A stretch of 9,293 nucleotides of DNA. Origin: Bordetella parapertussis (GTDB taxonomy: Bacteria > Pseudomonadota > Gammaproteobacteria > Burkholderiales > Burkholderiaceae_C). Position 1 is the stretch's first letter. Each line of letters begins with the position of its first letter. The stretch spans positions 1 to 9,293 of the forward strand of contig CAMBXY010000054.1 of assembly GCA_945871945.1 (NCBI GenBank), in the 5' to 3' direction. A program made the translations under genes and the position numbers. Positions 1-6,756 of the stretch are shown in pieces. The notes under the pieces are model-generated. The model saw nothing but the letters and a program-made list of their open reading frames with translations. It was not told the origin of the DNA and searched no databases.

Positions 1-377
1 ATGCCCATGCAAGCACCTGCCTCGAAAGAGGTGTTGTCGGGCAAATGCGCGGCTTGCGCAGAAGGCAAGACCACATACTCTGCGGCCGTGCCATGGGGGC
101 GCTGCCACTGGGCGTTCCATGTCCAAACCCGCTCGCCCATGCGCGTGGCCGGCACACCGGCACCTACTTGGTCGATGACGCCCGCGCCGTCGCTGTGCGG
201 GATGATGAAGGCGTTGCCCAAAGGCCTGGCCATGCGTGACTTCACATCCGAGGGGTTGACCCCCGAGGTGTGTAACTTCACCCTGACCTCACCCGCACCG
301 GCCTCTGGCGTGGGCCGCTCGCCCACCACCATCACCTCTGTGGCTGGCCCATTGCGTTCATACCAAGCTGCTTTCAT
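1..377 (-). CDS. MDR-family NADPH:quinone reductase-like oxidoreductase, N-terminal part (runs off the left edge)
   Basis: The reverse strand is open from an ATG at 377 to the window edge, giving 125 residues with no stop. The protein starts MKAAWYERNGPA, then has a PEAGAGEVRVKL strand and a SGVNPSDVKSR loop at about residues 38-48. Next come IPHSDGAGVI near 59-68 and GERVW near 80-85. This order matches the GroES-like N-terminal domain of medium-chain dehydrogenases of the quinone oxidoreductase/zeta-crystallin type. Where zinc alcohol dehydrogenases carry the catalytic Cys of GICGTD, this protein has Asn-Pro-Ser-Asp, so zinc-independent NADPH reduction of quinones or enones is the likely chemistry. 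The Rossmann domain lies outside the window, and the substrate cannot be told. The gene starts 17 nt after the phaB stop in the same direction, so it is probably co-transcribed with phaCB. The ribosome site is weak. An ATG at 382 is out of frame and hits TGA within three codons. Confidence 0.87.
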   Translation of the reverse strand, partial: MKAAWYERNGPATEVMVVGERPTPEAGAGEVRVKLHTSGVNPSDVKSRMARPLGNAFIIPHSDGAGVIDQVGAGVPATRMGERVWTWNAQWQRPHGTAAEYVVLPSAQAAHLPDNTSFEAGACMG

Positions 378-394
378 ACCATCACTTTTCAAAG

Positions 395-1132
395 TTAGCC
401 CATGTGCAAGCCACCGTTGCAGGAGAAGTCTGCACCAGTGGTAAAGCCCGACTCATCGCCCGCCAACCAGCCCACAATGGAGCCGATCTCTTCGGGTGTG
501 CCCAAGCGCTTCACGGGAATGGTGGCGATAATTTTGTCCAACACATCGGGCTTGATGGCTTTGACCATGTCGGTGCCAATGTAGCCAGGGCTGACGGTGT
601 TCACTGTCACGCCTTTGTTGGCCATTTCTTGCGCCAAGGCCATGGTGAAGCCGTGCATGCCGGCTTTGGCCGCCGAGTAATTGGTTTGCCCCGACTGGCC
701 TTTTTCGCCATTCACAGAGGATATTTGGATGATGCGACCCCAGCCCTTTTCCACCATGCCAGGCACGACTTGCTTGGTCACGTTGAACATGGCATTCAAG
801 TTGGTGTCGATCACGGCCTTCCAGTCGTCAACTGTCATTTTCAAAAACATGCGGTCGCGGGTGATGCCGGCGTTGTTCACCAAGACATCGATGGGTCCGT
901 GTTCGGCCACCGCTTTGGTGAAGGCATCGGTGGTGGACGTCCAGTCGGCGACATTGCCCACCGAGGCGTGAAAGCTGTAGCCCATTGCTTTTTGCTCACC
1001 CAGCCATTTGTCAAAGTCGCGGCTGGGGCCGCAGCCGGCAATGACTTTGTAGCCCATTTTGTGCAAGCGATGGCAAATAGCGGTGCCTATGCCACCCATG
1101 CCACCTGTCACGTAAGCGGTTTTTTGACTCAT
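395..1132 (-). CDS. phaB: Acetoacetyl-CoA reductase (NADPH), PHB synthesis
   Basis: This 245-residue short-chain dehydrogenase reduces acetoacetyl-CoA to (R)-3-hydroxybutyryl-CoA with NADPH (EC 1.1.1.36), the step that feeds PHA synthase. Visible features are the cofactor loop TGGMGGIG at residues 9-16, NNAG at 86-89, the catalytic Ser139 in QISSVNG, and Tyr152 and Lys156 in NYSAAKAG. SPGYIGTDMV follows at 181-190, and the C-terminus NGGLHMG is typical of PhaB. These features and the length fit PhaB better than FabG. The gene lies 36 nt after phaC on the same strand. Upstream of the ATG, AAGGA and AAGAAG stretches within about 16 nt can serve as the ribosome site. As I recall the Cupriavidus necator enzyme, it reads GQFGQ just before the catalytic Tyr. 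Here the motif is GQSGQ, which puts Ser147 where a substrate-pocket Phe is expected. Confidence 0.96.
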   Translation of the reverse strand: MSQKTAYVTGGMGGIGTAICHRLHKMGYKVIAGCGPSRDFDKWLGEQKAMGYSFHASVGNVADWTSTTDAFTKAVAEHGPIDVLVNNAGITRDRMFLKMTVDDWKAVIDTNLNAMFNVTKQVVPGMVEKGWGRIIQISSVNGEKGQSGQTNYSAAKAGMHGFTMALAQEMANKGVTVNTVSPGYIGTDMVKAIKPDVLDKIIATIPVKRLGTPEEIGSIVGWLAGDESGFTTGADFSCNGGLHMG

Positions 1133-1168
1133 AACTTCTTGTTTCCTTAAGTTGGTTTTTTGTAATTT

Positions 1169-2773
1169 TCAGGCGCGGGATTTAACGTAGCGTCCAGGTG
1201 CAGGCTCTATGGCCTGGAACTCACCGCGCCCGTATTTTTTCGGGGCGGCAATTTGCTGTCCGGCATGGGTTTTCAGCCAAGCCGCCCAATCGGGCCACCA
1301 GCTACCTGCATGCTCTTGGGTTTTGGCATGCCAGTCGCCAAAGCGCTCGGGGAAACTGTTGTCTTTGCCGGTCCAGAAACTGCGTTTTTTCGCCTCAGGC
1401 GGGTTGATGACGCCGGCAATATGGCCCGACGCGCCCATCACAAAACGCTTGGGACCCTGAAAGACTTGGGTGCTGGCATAAGCTGCAGCTATAGGAACAA
1501 TATGGTCTTCTTTAGAGCCATAAATATACACAGGGGTATCGACTCGGCGCAGGTCAATCGACTCGCCACAGACGGTGGCCTTGCCGGGTTTGACCAAATT
1601 ATTTTCCAAATAGGTATTGCGCAAATACCAAGCGTACATGGGCCCGGGCAAATTGGTCGCGTCGCTGTTCCAGTAAAGCAAATCAAACGGCGGCGGTGTT
1701 TCCCCTTTGAGGTAGTTGCCCACCACATAATTCCAGACCAAATCGTTGGGACGCAAAAAACTAAAGGTTTGCGCCATATCGCGACCCGCCATCAAACCGC
1801 CCTCAGAAAATTGGGCTTCGCGAAATTTAACAAACGCTTCGTCTATGAACACATCCAACACACCTGTGTGACTGAAGTCAACCAAGGTGGTCAGCAAGGT
1901 GGCGCTGGCCACAGGGTCTTGCCCCCGCGCGGCCAACACCGCCAAGGCGTTGCTGAGGATGGTGCCGCCCACACAAAATCCCAAGGCATTGATTTGCGGC
2001 ATATTGCCAATGCGCCGCGCCGCTTCAATGGCCGCGAGGGCACCTTTTTCCACATAGTCGTCCCATGTGACATGGGCCATGGACGTGTCGGGGTTGCGCC
2101 AACTCACCACAAAAGTACGGTGGCCCTGGGCCACCGCGTAGCGGATGAGAGAATTTGCCGGTTGCAAATCCAAGATATAAAACTTGTTGATGCATGGCGG
2201 TATCAACAAAAAAGGCCGCTGGTAAACCTTAGGTGTGAGCGGTTTGTATTCCAACAGTTGAAACAACTCATCTTCAAACACCACCGCGCCTTCGCTGGTG
2301 GCCACGTTTTTGCCCACCTCAAACAGGCTCTCGTCGGTCATGGACACATGACCTTGTTGCAAGTCATGCAACATGTTTTGCACGCCCTTGGCAATGCTTT
2401 CGCCTTTGCTGTCAATGGCTTTTTGCTGCGCCTCGGCATTGAGCGCCCAAAAATTACTGGGTGAAGATGCCGCGGCCCACTGCTCTACCGCAAAGCGTAT
2501 GCGGGCGCGGGTTTTGTCGTCAGTGTCCAAGGCATCGGTCATGGCCATCAAGGTACGGGCATTGAGCAAATACATGGCGGCAGAAAAAGCGGACAACGGG
2601 TTGTGCTGCCAAGGTTCGGCAGCAAAACGACGGTCTTTCAGCTTGGGGTTGTCTTGCAGGCCTTGCTGCCACAAGGACATGGCTTCTTGGGCATACGCTG
2701 ACTGCAGTTGAGTGAGTTGCTCGCCATGAAAATTTAAATTTGGCAACCAAAGAGAACGAGGAGGGGTGGGCAT
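1169..2773 (-). CDS. phaC: Class I poly(3-hydroxyalkanoate) synthase
   Basis: PhaC polymerises (R)-3-hydroxyacyl-CoA, mainly 3-hydroxybutyryl-CoA, into polyester on the surface of cytoplasmic granules, releasing CoA. The 534-residue protein follows the C. necator enzyme along most of its length. An N-terminal helical region includes DDKTRARIRFAVEQW (85-99) and FEVGKNVATSEGAVV (151-165). PPCINKFYILDLQP (192-205) opens the alpha/beta core. The lipase-like box GFCVGG carries the nucleophile Cys267, Asp423 lies in SKEDHIVP, and His451 lies in GASGHIAGVINPP, so the triad is complete. The C-terminus AIEPAPGRYVKSRA is typical of class I. The N-terminus is about 55-60 residues shorter than in C. necator, lacking only the variable leader. 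An in-frame TGA lies 9 nt upstream of the ATG, so no longer start exists, and there is no clear Shine-Dalgarno (CCCCTCGCC precedes the ATG). The neighbour phaB supports the role. No phaA adjoins. Confidence 0.97.
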   Translation of the reverse strand: MPTPPRSLWLPNLNFHGEQLTQLQSAYAQEAMSLWQQGLQDNPKLKDRRFAAEPWQHNPLSAFSAAMYLLNARTLMAMTDALDTDDKTRARIRFAVEQWAAASSPSNFWALNAEAQQKAIDSKGESIAKGVQNMLHDLQQGHVSMTDESLFEVGKNVATSEGAVVFEDELFQLLEYKPLTPKVYQRPFLLIPPCINKFYILDLQPANSLIRYAVAQGHRTFVVSWRNPDTSMAHVTWDDYVEKGALAAIEAARRIGNMPQINALGFCVGGTILSNALAVLAARGQDPVASATLLTTLVDFSHTGVLDVFIDEAFVKFREAQFSEGGLMAGRDMAQTFSFLRPNDLVWNYVVGNYLKGETPPPFDLLYWNSDATNLPGPMYAWYLRNTYLENNLVKPGKATVCGESIDLRRVDTPVYIYGSKEDHIVPIAAAYASTQVFQGPKRFVMGASGHIAGVINPPEAKKRSFWTGKDNSFPERFGDWHAKTQEHAGSWWPDWAAWLKTHAGQQIAAPKKYGRGEFQAIEPAPGRYVKSRA

Positions 2774-2833
2774 GGCGAGGGGTCAAAAAATTTCTGTCCA
2801 TCTTATGACAAACCACTTGCTAAAAACGCCCCA

Positions 2834-3658
2834 TTAGCCCAGCAAAGCGATGCCCGCGGCGAATCGCCCTGTCACCCCATCTCTGCGGTAAGAAAAAAAC
2901 ACCTGAGGGTTTTCAAAAGTGCACCAAGAAGGTGTGCTGTCATTACCTTCAATTTCCCCTGCTGACCAATCGGCTAAGCGCTGGCGGGCGAGCAGCGCCA
3001 AATCACACAAGTATTTACCCTCGGTTGGCAAACTCTTAAAAGCGGAGGCAGCCAAAGCATCATGAGCCAGAAAAGCCTCGCGCACCTCTGGCCCCACTTC
3101 AAAAGCGCGAGGGCCTATGCAGGGTCCCAGCCAAATCTGCACATCTTCTAAAGCGCCCCGACTGACCAAAGCGCGTCGCATGGCCTCCAACACCCCACCG
3201 CGCTCAGGCTCACCGGCCAAACCACGCCAACCGGCATGGACTGCAGCGATCATTTTTTTGCGAGCGCTGTAAAACAAAATCGGCAGGCAATCGGCCACCA
3301 TGACGGCGCAAGCCACGCCGGCCTCTTGGGTGAAACAGGCGTCGGCTTGTTGGCCATCGGGCGTGTCATGGTGCAACTGCGCCACCACACTGCCATGGAC
3401 TTGGCGCATGAAGACGGGGCGTTGTTGCAACTCTAAGGTGAGTAACTGCCGGTTGTTGAATACCGCTTGCGCATCGTCGCCTACATGGTCGCCCAAATTG
3501 AAACTTTCATAAGGCGGCAAAGACGAACCGCCGGTTCGGGTGGTGCAAAACACCTTCACCCCAGGCCAAGCGGGTATGTAAGGAAAAAGCTCAGGCTTCA
3601 AAGTCGGGACAAGCTGAGGGTTGAGCTTGGCTGAAAGCGGGCAAGGCCATGCAGGCAT
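2834..3658 (-). CDS. pgeF: Peptidoglycan editing factor PgeF/YfiH (laccase-domain, LACC1-like family)
   Basis: Members of this family were long called multicopper polyphenol oxidases or laccase-domain proteins. The E. coli member edits mis-built peptidoglycan precursors, and other members have purine-nucleoside phosphorylase or deaminase activity. Numbered from the ATG at 3658 (274 aa), the metal-site residues are His88 in RQVHGS, Cys124 in VADCLPIL and His141 in AAVHAGWRGLA. Their spacing matches His71/Cys107/His124 of E. coli YfiH as I recall it. WLGPCIGPRAFEVG (176-189) and FFSYRRDGVTGRFA (254-267) complete the family pattern. The start is uncertain. The ATG at 3658 overlaps the maiA 3' end by 68 nt, whereas a TTG at 3601 would overlap by only 11 nt and coincides with where E. 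coli YfiH begins. Neither has a clear ribosome site. ATG is used here as the commoner codon. The stop is 60 nt before phaC, and linkage of yfiH to phaC is, from memory, common in Burkholderiales. Confidence 0.93.
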   Translation of the reverse strand: MPAWPCPLSAKLNPQLVPTLKPELFPYIPAWPGVKVFCTTRTGGSSLPPYESFNLGDHVGDDAQAVFNNRQLLTLELQQRPVFMRQVHGSVVAQLHHDTPDGQQADACFTQEAGVACAVMVADCLPILFYSARKKMIAAVHAGWRGLAGEPERGGVLEAMRRALVSRGALEDVQIWLGPCIGPRAFEVGPEVREAFLAHDALAASAFKSLPTEGKYLCDLALLARQRLADWSAGEIEGNDSTPSWCTFENPQVFFSYRRDGVTGRFAAGIALLG

Positions 3659-4229
3659 CAAATATTTGCATGGTTCGCGCTAGCCCGTTTAAATCTACTT
3701 TGAACCGCTTGGCATTGAAGATTTGTGGCACCAACACGCAATCAGCCATGCTGACTTGGTCGCCATGGCAAAAAATTCCCGTCTCAGCTTTGTGCAGCTG
3801 TTTTTCAAACGCCTCTAGCCCTGAGCGAACCCAGTGGTGATACCAGGTGTTTTTCGTGTCTTCGTCCAACTTTAAAGTGCCAGTGAGGTATTTCAAAACC
3901 CGCAGGTTGTTCAAGGGATGGATCTCACACGCAATCGATTGCGACAAGGCACGCACCCGCCATTTACCCGCTGCGTCGCTGGGTAACAAAGCCGGTTGCG
4001 GGTATTGCTCATCTAAATATTCCATGATGGCCATGGACTGCGTCAAGCGCAGCCCTTCAATCTCCAGCACAGGAATCAAGGCGTCGGCGCTGACAGCGGT
4101 GAAATCGTCTTGAAACTGCTGACCTGAACCCAAATGCACCGACACGTAGTCATAGCTCAAGCCTTTGAGCGCCAACGCGATACGCACACGAAACGAGGCA
4201 GAAGAACGGAAATATGAATAAAGTTTCAT
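3591..4229 (-). CDS. maiA: Maleylacetoacetate isomerase (zeta-class glutathione S-transferase)
   Basis: The enzyme isomerises maleylacetoacetate to fumarylacetoacetate, or maleylpyruvate to fumarylpyruvate, using glutathione. It acts in the homogentisate or gentisate branches of aromatic catabolism. The 212-residue length is usual for the family. The thioredoxin-like domain opens MKLYSYFRSSASFRVRIALALKG. The SSAS motif at 9-12 replaces the SSCS of animal enzymes, and I believe Ala is frequent in bacterial ones. IPVLEIEG (52-59) and LTQSMAIMEYLDE (62-74) form the glutathione site. CEIHPLNNLRVLKYL (101-115) is the zeta-class signature in the helical domain, and QVSMADCVLVPQIFNA (158-173) holds the conserved folding Asp163. 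The open frame extends upstream to a TTG at 4295, but family similarity begins exactly at the ATG at 4229, which is preferred. No clear Shine-Dalgarno is seen. The 3' end overlaps pgeF. No homogentisate or gentisate dioxygenase or FAH gene is adjacent, so the pathway stays open. Confidence 0.93.
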   Translation of the reverse strand: MKLYSYFRSSASFRVRIALALKGLSYDYVSVHLGSGQQFQDDFTAVSADALIPVLEIEGLRLTQSMAIMEYLDEQYPQPALLPSDAAGKWRVRALSQSIACEIHPLNNLRVLKYLTGTLKLDEDTKNTWYHHWVRSGLEAFEKQLHKAETGIFCHGDQVSMADCVLVPQIFNAKRFKVDLNGLARTMQIFDACMALPAFSQAQPSACPDFEA

Positions 4230-4321
4230 AGTTATAGGATAAGCTTTTTGCAAACTATTCAAGGCCATAGGCGAATCGATACACTCTTCCCCCAAGACTG
4301 ACCCCGAGTGAAGAGCCTCTC

Positions 4322-4867
4322 TTGATCAAAAACCCTGTCAAACATTGCCGCAACTGTGGCACGGCTGTAGTCATGCGCTTGCCTGACGACGGCGATACCC
4401 GCTTGCGTGCGGTTTGTACCGCCTGCCACACCGTGCATTACGACAACCCCTTGAACGTGGTGGGCACTGTCCCTGTGTGGGGCACGCAAGTGCTTTTATG
4501 CAAACGCAATATCGAGCCGCGCAAAGGCTTTTGGACCTTGCCTGCGGGTTTCATGGAACTGCATGAGTCTTTGGCCCAAGGCGCAGCCCGAGAAACCGAC
4601 GAAGAAGCCGGCGCAGACATTGAAATGCAAGCGCTGTTCACCTTGATCGATGTGCCTAAGGTGGGTCAGGTGCACTTCTTTTTCCTTGCCCAGTTGAAAA
4701 GCGACCGCTTCAACCCTGGACATGAAACCATGGAAGCTCGCTTGTTCGATGAGGCGGACATTCCTTGGGACGATTTGGCTTTTCGCACCGTGCGTGAGAC
4801 CTTAAAGGCGTTTTATGCCGATCGCGCATCAGGCCAATTTGGCTTTCACCAACAAGTGATCAGCTAA
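4322..4867 (+). CDS. Zinc-ribbon Nudix hydrolase
   Basis: This 181-residue Nudix enzyme probably hydrolyses a nucleoside diphosphate linked to another moiety. ADP-ribose, NADH and FAD are candidates, but the sequence does not decide. The N-terminus carries a small zinc ribbon, with Cys9-x2-Cys12 and Cys32-x2-Cys35. The Nudix box starts at Gly76 in LPAGFMELHE, with Glu82, then Arg90-Glu91 and Glu94-Glu95 in RETDEEAG. The usual hydrophobic residue after RE is Thr92. FWTLPAGFME followed by a long C-terminal strand region fits the zf-Nudix_N group. The start is TTG at 4322. The frame is open back to 4271 without ATG or GTG, a GAAGAG stretch lies just upstream, and the next in-frame ATG (codon 18) would delete the first Cys pair, so TTG is strongly preferred. 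The gene is divergent from maiA across 92 nt and lies 79 nt before lldP. Confidence 0.92.
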   Translation: MIKNPVKHCRNCGTAVVMRLPDDGDTRLRAVCTACHTVHYDNPLNVVGTVPVWGTQVLLCKRNIEPRKGFWTLPAGFMELHESLAQGAARETDEEAGADIEMQALFTLIDVPKVGQVHFFFLAQLKSDRFNPGHETMEARLFDEADIPWDDLAFRTVRETLKAFYADRASGQFGFHQQVIS

Positions 4868-4868
4868 G

Positions 4869-4889
4869 CCCCCTTGAATTTGCAGGGGG
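4869..4889 (+). terminator. GC hairpin after the Nudix gene, possible weak terminator
   Basis: CCCCCT at 4869-4874 pairs perfectly with AGGGGG at 4884-4889 around a 9-nt loop, beginning just after the Nudix stop codon. It is followed by GAAACCC, not a T-run, so it is not a textbook intrinsic terminator. It could reduce read-through into lldP or protect the 3' end of the mRNA. Confidence 0.4.
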
Positions 4890-4911
4890 GAAACCCTTAA
4901 GCAGACCTTTC

Positions 4912-4917
4912 TATAAT
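4912..4917 (+). promoter_or_regulatory. Probable sigma-70 -10 box for lldP
   Basis: A perfect TATAAT sits 29 nt before the lldP ATG, just downstream of the GC hairpin. The bases where a -35 box would lie (about 4888-4894, G/A-rich) do not resemble TTGACA. If this is a real promoter, it may need an activator or rely on the -10 element. It suggests lldP has its own transcript separate from the Nudix gene. Confidence 0.5.
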
Positions 4918-4934
4918 TTTTGATTTCTTGTATC

Positions 4935-4938
4935 GGAG
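4935..4938 (+). promoter_or_regulatory. Ribosome binding site deciding the lldP start
   Basis: GGAG lies 8 nt before the ATG at 4947. This favours that ATG over the in-frame TTG at 4920, which falls almost directly on the -10 box and has no ribosome site. Confidence 0.7.
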
Positions 4939-4946
4939 TCTTCACC

Positions 4947-6608
4947 ATGGTTTGGCAACAAATTTACGATCCCTTAGGCAATATGCTGTTGTCTACTTTG
5001 TTGGCAGCCATACCGGTGGTGGTGATGCTGGTGGGATTGGGCTTTTTGCATATGAAGGCACATATCGCCGCGGGTGCGGGTTTGCTTGCCGCGTTGGTCA
5101 TTGCGATTGTGGTTTATGGCATGCCCAGCGAAATGGCGGCCAGTGCAGCCGTTTATGGCGGCCTGACGGGTTTGTTGCCCATTGGCTGGATTGTGCTCAA
5201 CATCATTTTCTTGCACCAACTCACCGAACAAAACGGCAGTTTCAAGGTTTTGCAAGACTCGATTGCCGGCATCACCGAAGACCGCCGTTTGCAGTTGTTG
5301 CTGATTGCGTTTGCTTTTGGCGCTTTCTTTGAGGGCGCTGCTGGTTTTGGCACGCCTGTGGCAGTGACCGCGGCCATCTTGATTGGCTTGGGCTTTTCGC
5401 CCTTGGCGGCTTCTGGCTTATCGCTGATTGCCAACACCGCACCTGTGGCCTTCGGCGCTTTAGGTACCCCCATCATCACCTTGGCCAAAGTGCATGGCTA
5501 CGACGCCATGGAAGTCTCCATGATGGTGGGTCGCCAGTTGCCCTTCTTCTCTTTGCTGGTGCCGTTTTGGCTGATTTGGGCCTTTGCCGGTCGCCGCGCC
5601 ATGTGGGATATCTGGCCTGCCATTTTGGTCACCGGGGCAAGCTTTGCCATCATGCAATTCTTGGTGTCCAACTACATCGGCCCAGAGTTGGTCGACATCA
5701 TTGCCGCCGTGGTCAGCATGGCCAGCTTGGTCACCTTCTTGCGCTACTGGCAACCCAAAACCATTTGGACCTCGGTTTCATTGAAGGGTCATGAAACCAC
5801 CGGTGGCGAGGCGCAAGCGCCCCGCGCTGTCACGGTGCATACACGTGACGCCATCATCCGCGCTTGGACCCCTTGGGCCATCCTCACCGTATTCATCTTT
5901 ATTTGGGGTATGCCTTCAGTCAAAGCGTTCCTCAACGGCTTTTTTGCACCCCAGTTTCCTATGGACGGTTTGCACAACCTCATCGAAAAAATGCCGCCGG
6001 TGGTGCCTGTACCTAAAACCGAAAGCGCCATCTTCACCTTGAACCTCTTGTCTTCCACCGGCACCGGCATTTTGTTGTCGGCCATCGTCGGGGGCTTGGC
6101 CATGAAGTACAACCCTTTGCACATGGTGCGTATCTTCTTTAGCACCTTGTGGCTGGTTCGCTATTCATTGCTGACCATTGTGTTGATGTTGGCTTTGGGT
6201 TATTTGACACGCTACTCAGGAACCGACACCACCTTGGGTCTGGCGTTTGCCAACACCGGCGTGTTCTACCCCTTCTTTGGCACTTTGATGGGCTGGCTGG
6301 GCGTGGCGCTCACGGGCTCCGACACGGCATCCAATGTGCTGTTTGGCGGCATGCAAAAAGTGGCAGCCGAACAACTGGGGCTGTCACCCAACCTCATGGG
6401 CGCGGCCAACAGTTCAGGCGGCGTGATGGGCAAAATGATCGACGCCCAGTCGATTGTGGTGGCCTCGACCGCCACGCGCTGGTTCAACCACGAAGGCGAT
6501 ATTCTTCGCTTTGTGTTTTTCCACTCGATTGCCTTGGCCTGTTTGGTCGGTATTTTGGTTACGCTGCAAGCCTATGTGTACCCCTTTACTTTGATGGTGG
6601 TCAAGTAA
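4947..6608 (+). CDS. lldP: L-lactate permease (LctP/LldP family)
   Basis: This is an inner-membrane proton symporter for L-lactate, and often D-lactate and glycolate in this family. The 553-residue length matches the usual value of about 550. It starts MVWQQIYDPLGNMLLSTLLAAIP, near-diagnostic for the family, and is strongly hydrophobic throughout with a dozen or more likely membrane segments. Family motifs are FEGAAGFGTP at about 128-137, ANTAPVAFGALGTPI at about 162-176, and the C-terminal stretch GSDTASNVLFGGMQ followed by NSSGGVMGKMIDAQSI. A hydrophilic loop with GHETTGGEAQAP lies mid-protein. The ATG is chosen from the GGAG ribosome site and the family start; the longer frame from TTG at 4920 adds 9 residues of no family resemblance. 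No lactate dehydrogenase (lldD, lutABC) or LldR-type regulator is adjacent, so the gene appears to stand alone. Glycolate permease (GlcA) is the main alternative substrate assignment. Confidence 0.94.
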   Translation: MVWQQIYDPLGNMLLSTLLAAIPVVVMLVGLGFLHMKAHIAAGAGLLAALVIAIVVYGMPSEMAASAAVYGGLTGLLPIGWIVLNIIFLHQLTEQNGSFKVLQDSIAGITEDRRLQLLLIAFAFGAFFEGAAGFGTPVAVTAAILIGLGFSPLAASGLSLIANTAPVAFGALGTPIITLAKVHGYDAMEVSMMVGRQLPFFSLLVPFWLIWAFAGRRAMWDIWPAILVTGASFAIMQFLVSNYIGPELVDIIAAVVSMASLVTFLRYWQPKTIWTSVSLKGHETTGGEAQAPRAVTVHTRDAIIRAWTPWAILTVFIFIWGMPSVKAFLNGFFAPQFPMDGLHNLIEKMPPVVPVPKTESAIFTLNLLSSTGTGILLSAIVGGLAMKYNPLHMVRIFFSTLWLVRYSLLTIVLMLALGYLTRYSGTDTTLGLAFANTGVFYPFFGTLMGWLGVALTGSDTASNVLFGGMQKVAAEQLGLSPNLMGAANSSGGVMGKMIDAQSIVVASTATRWFNHEGDILRFVFFHSIALACLVGILVTLQAYVYPFTLMVVK

Positions 6609-6612
6609 GGCG

Positions 6613-6738
6613 CTACAAAGAGCAGATGTAGTTGAGCATGGCTTGGCTGCTGCTGTCGCGGCCTATGGCTGTCCAGTCACTGGGCTGGTAGGCCTCTTCG
6701 GATTTTTGGCCGGTGGCCATGGGATTTCTGTCATGGTT
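6613..6738 (-). pseudogene. Possible C-terminal remnant of a small secreted protein (surface-adhesin E-like tail)
   Basis: On the reverse strand a frame opens after a TAA at 6741-6739 and closes at TAG 6615-6613. An internal ATG at 6720 gives 35 residues: MATGQKSEEAYQPSDWTAIG, then RDSSSQAMLNYICSL. The pattern Trp-x-Ala-Ile, then Ser-rich, then a terminal Cys resembles the end of surface-adhesin protein E-like lipoproteins of betaproteobacteria. That resemblance is from memory and weak. No upstream coding sequence is visible in any reverse frame up to about 6830, and there is no ribosome site before the ATG, so a decayed gene end is the favoured reading. It could instead be a true microprotein or chance. 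It faces lldP tail to tail, with only 4 nt between the stop codons. Confidence 0.3.
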
Positions 6739-6756
6739 TTAAAGTTTTAAGCAGCC

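Noticed and set aside
1..444. A 147-codon open frame on the plus strand at the left edge
   Set aside because: Antisense to the MDR oxidoreductase and the end of phaB. The minus-strand translation carries clear family motifs, this one does not.
404..1150. A 248-codon open frame on the plus strand
   Set aside because: Antisense shadow of phaB; low-complexity His/Gly/Ala-rich translation with no family pattern.
1253..2464. A 403-codon open frame on the plus strand
   Set aside because: It is fully antisense to phaC, which has a complete catalytic triad and full-length family similarity. The plus-strand translation is His/Gln/Arg-rich with no recognisable motif.
2834..3658. True multicopper laccase
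   Set aside because: The protein is the small YfiH/LACC1 type with one His/Cys/His metal site. It lacks the multiple cupredoxin domains and HxH copper motifs of laccases.
6707..6719. TGGCC-GGT-GGCCA hairpin considered as a terminator for lldP
   Set aside because: On the plus strand the T-run precedes the stem instead of following it, and the stem is only 5 bp with a 3-nt loop; it is also about 100 nt past the stop.
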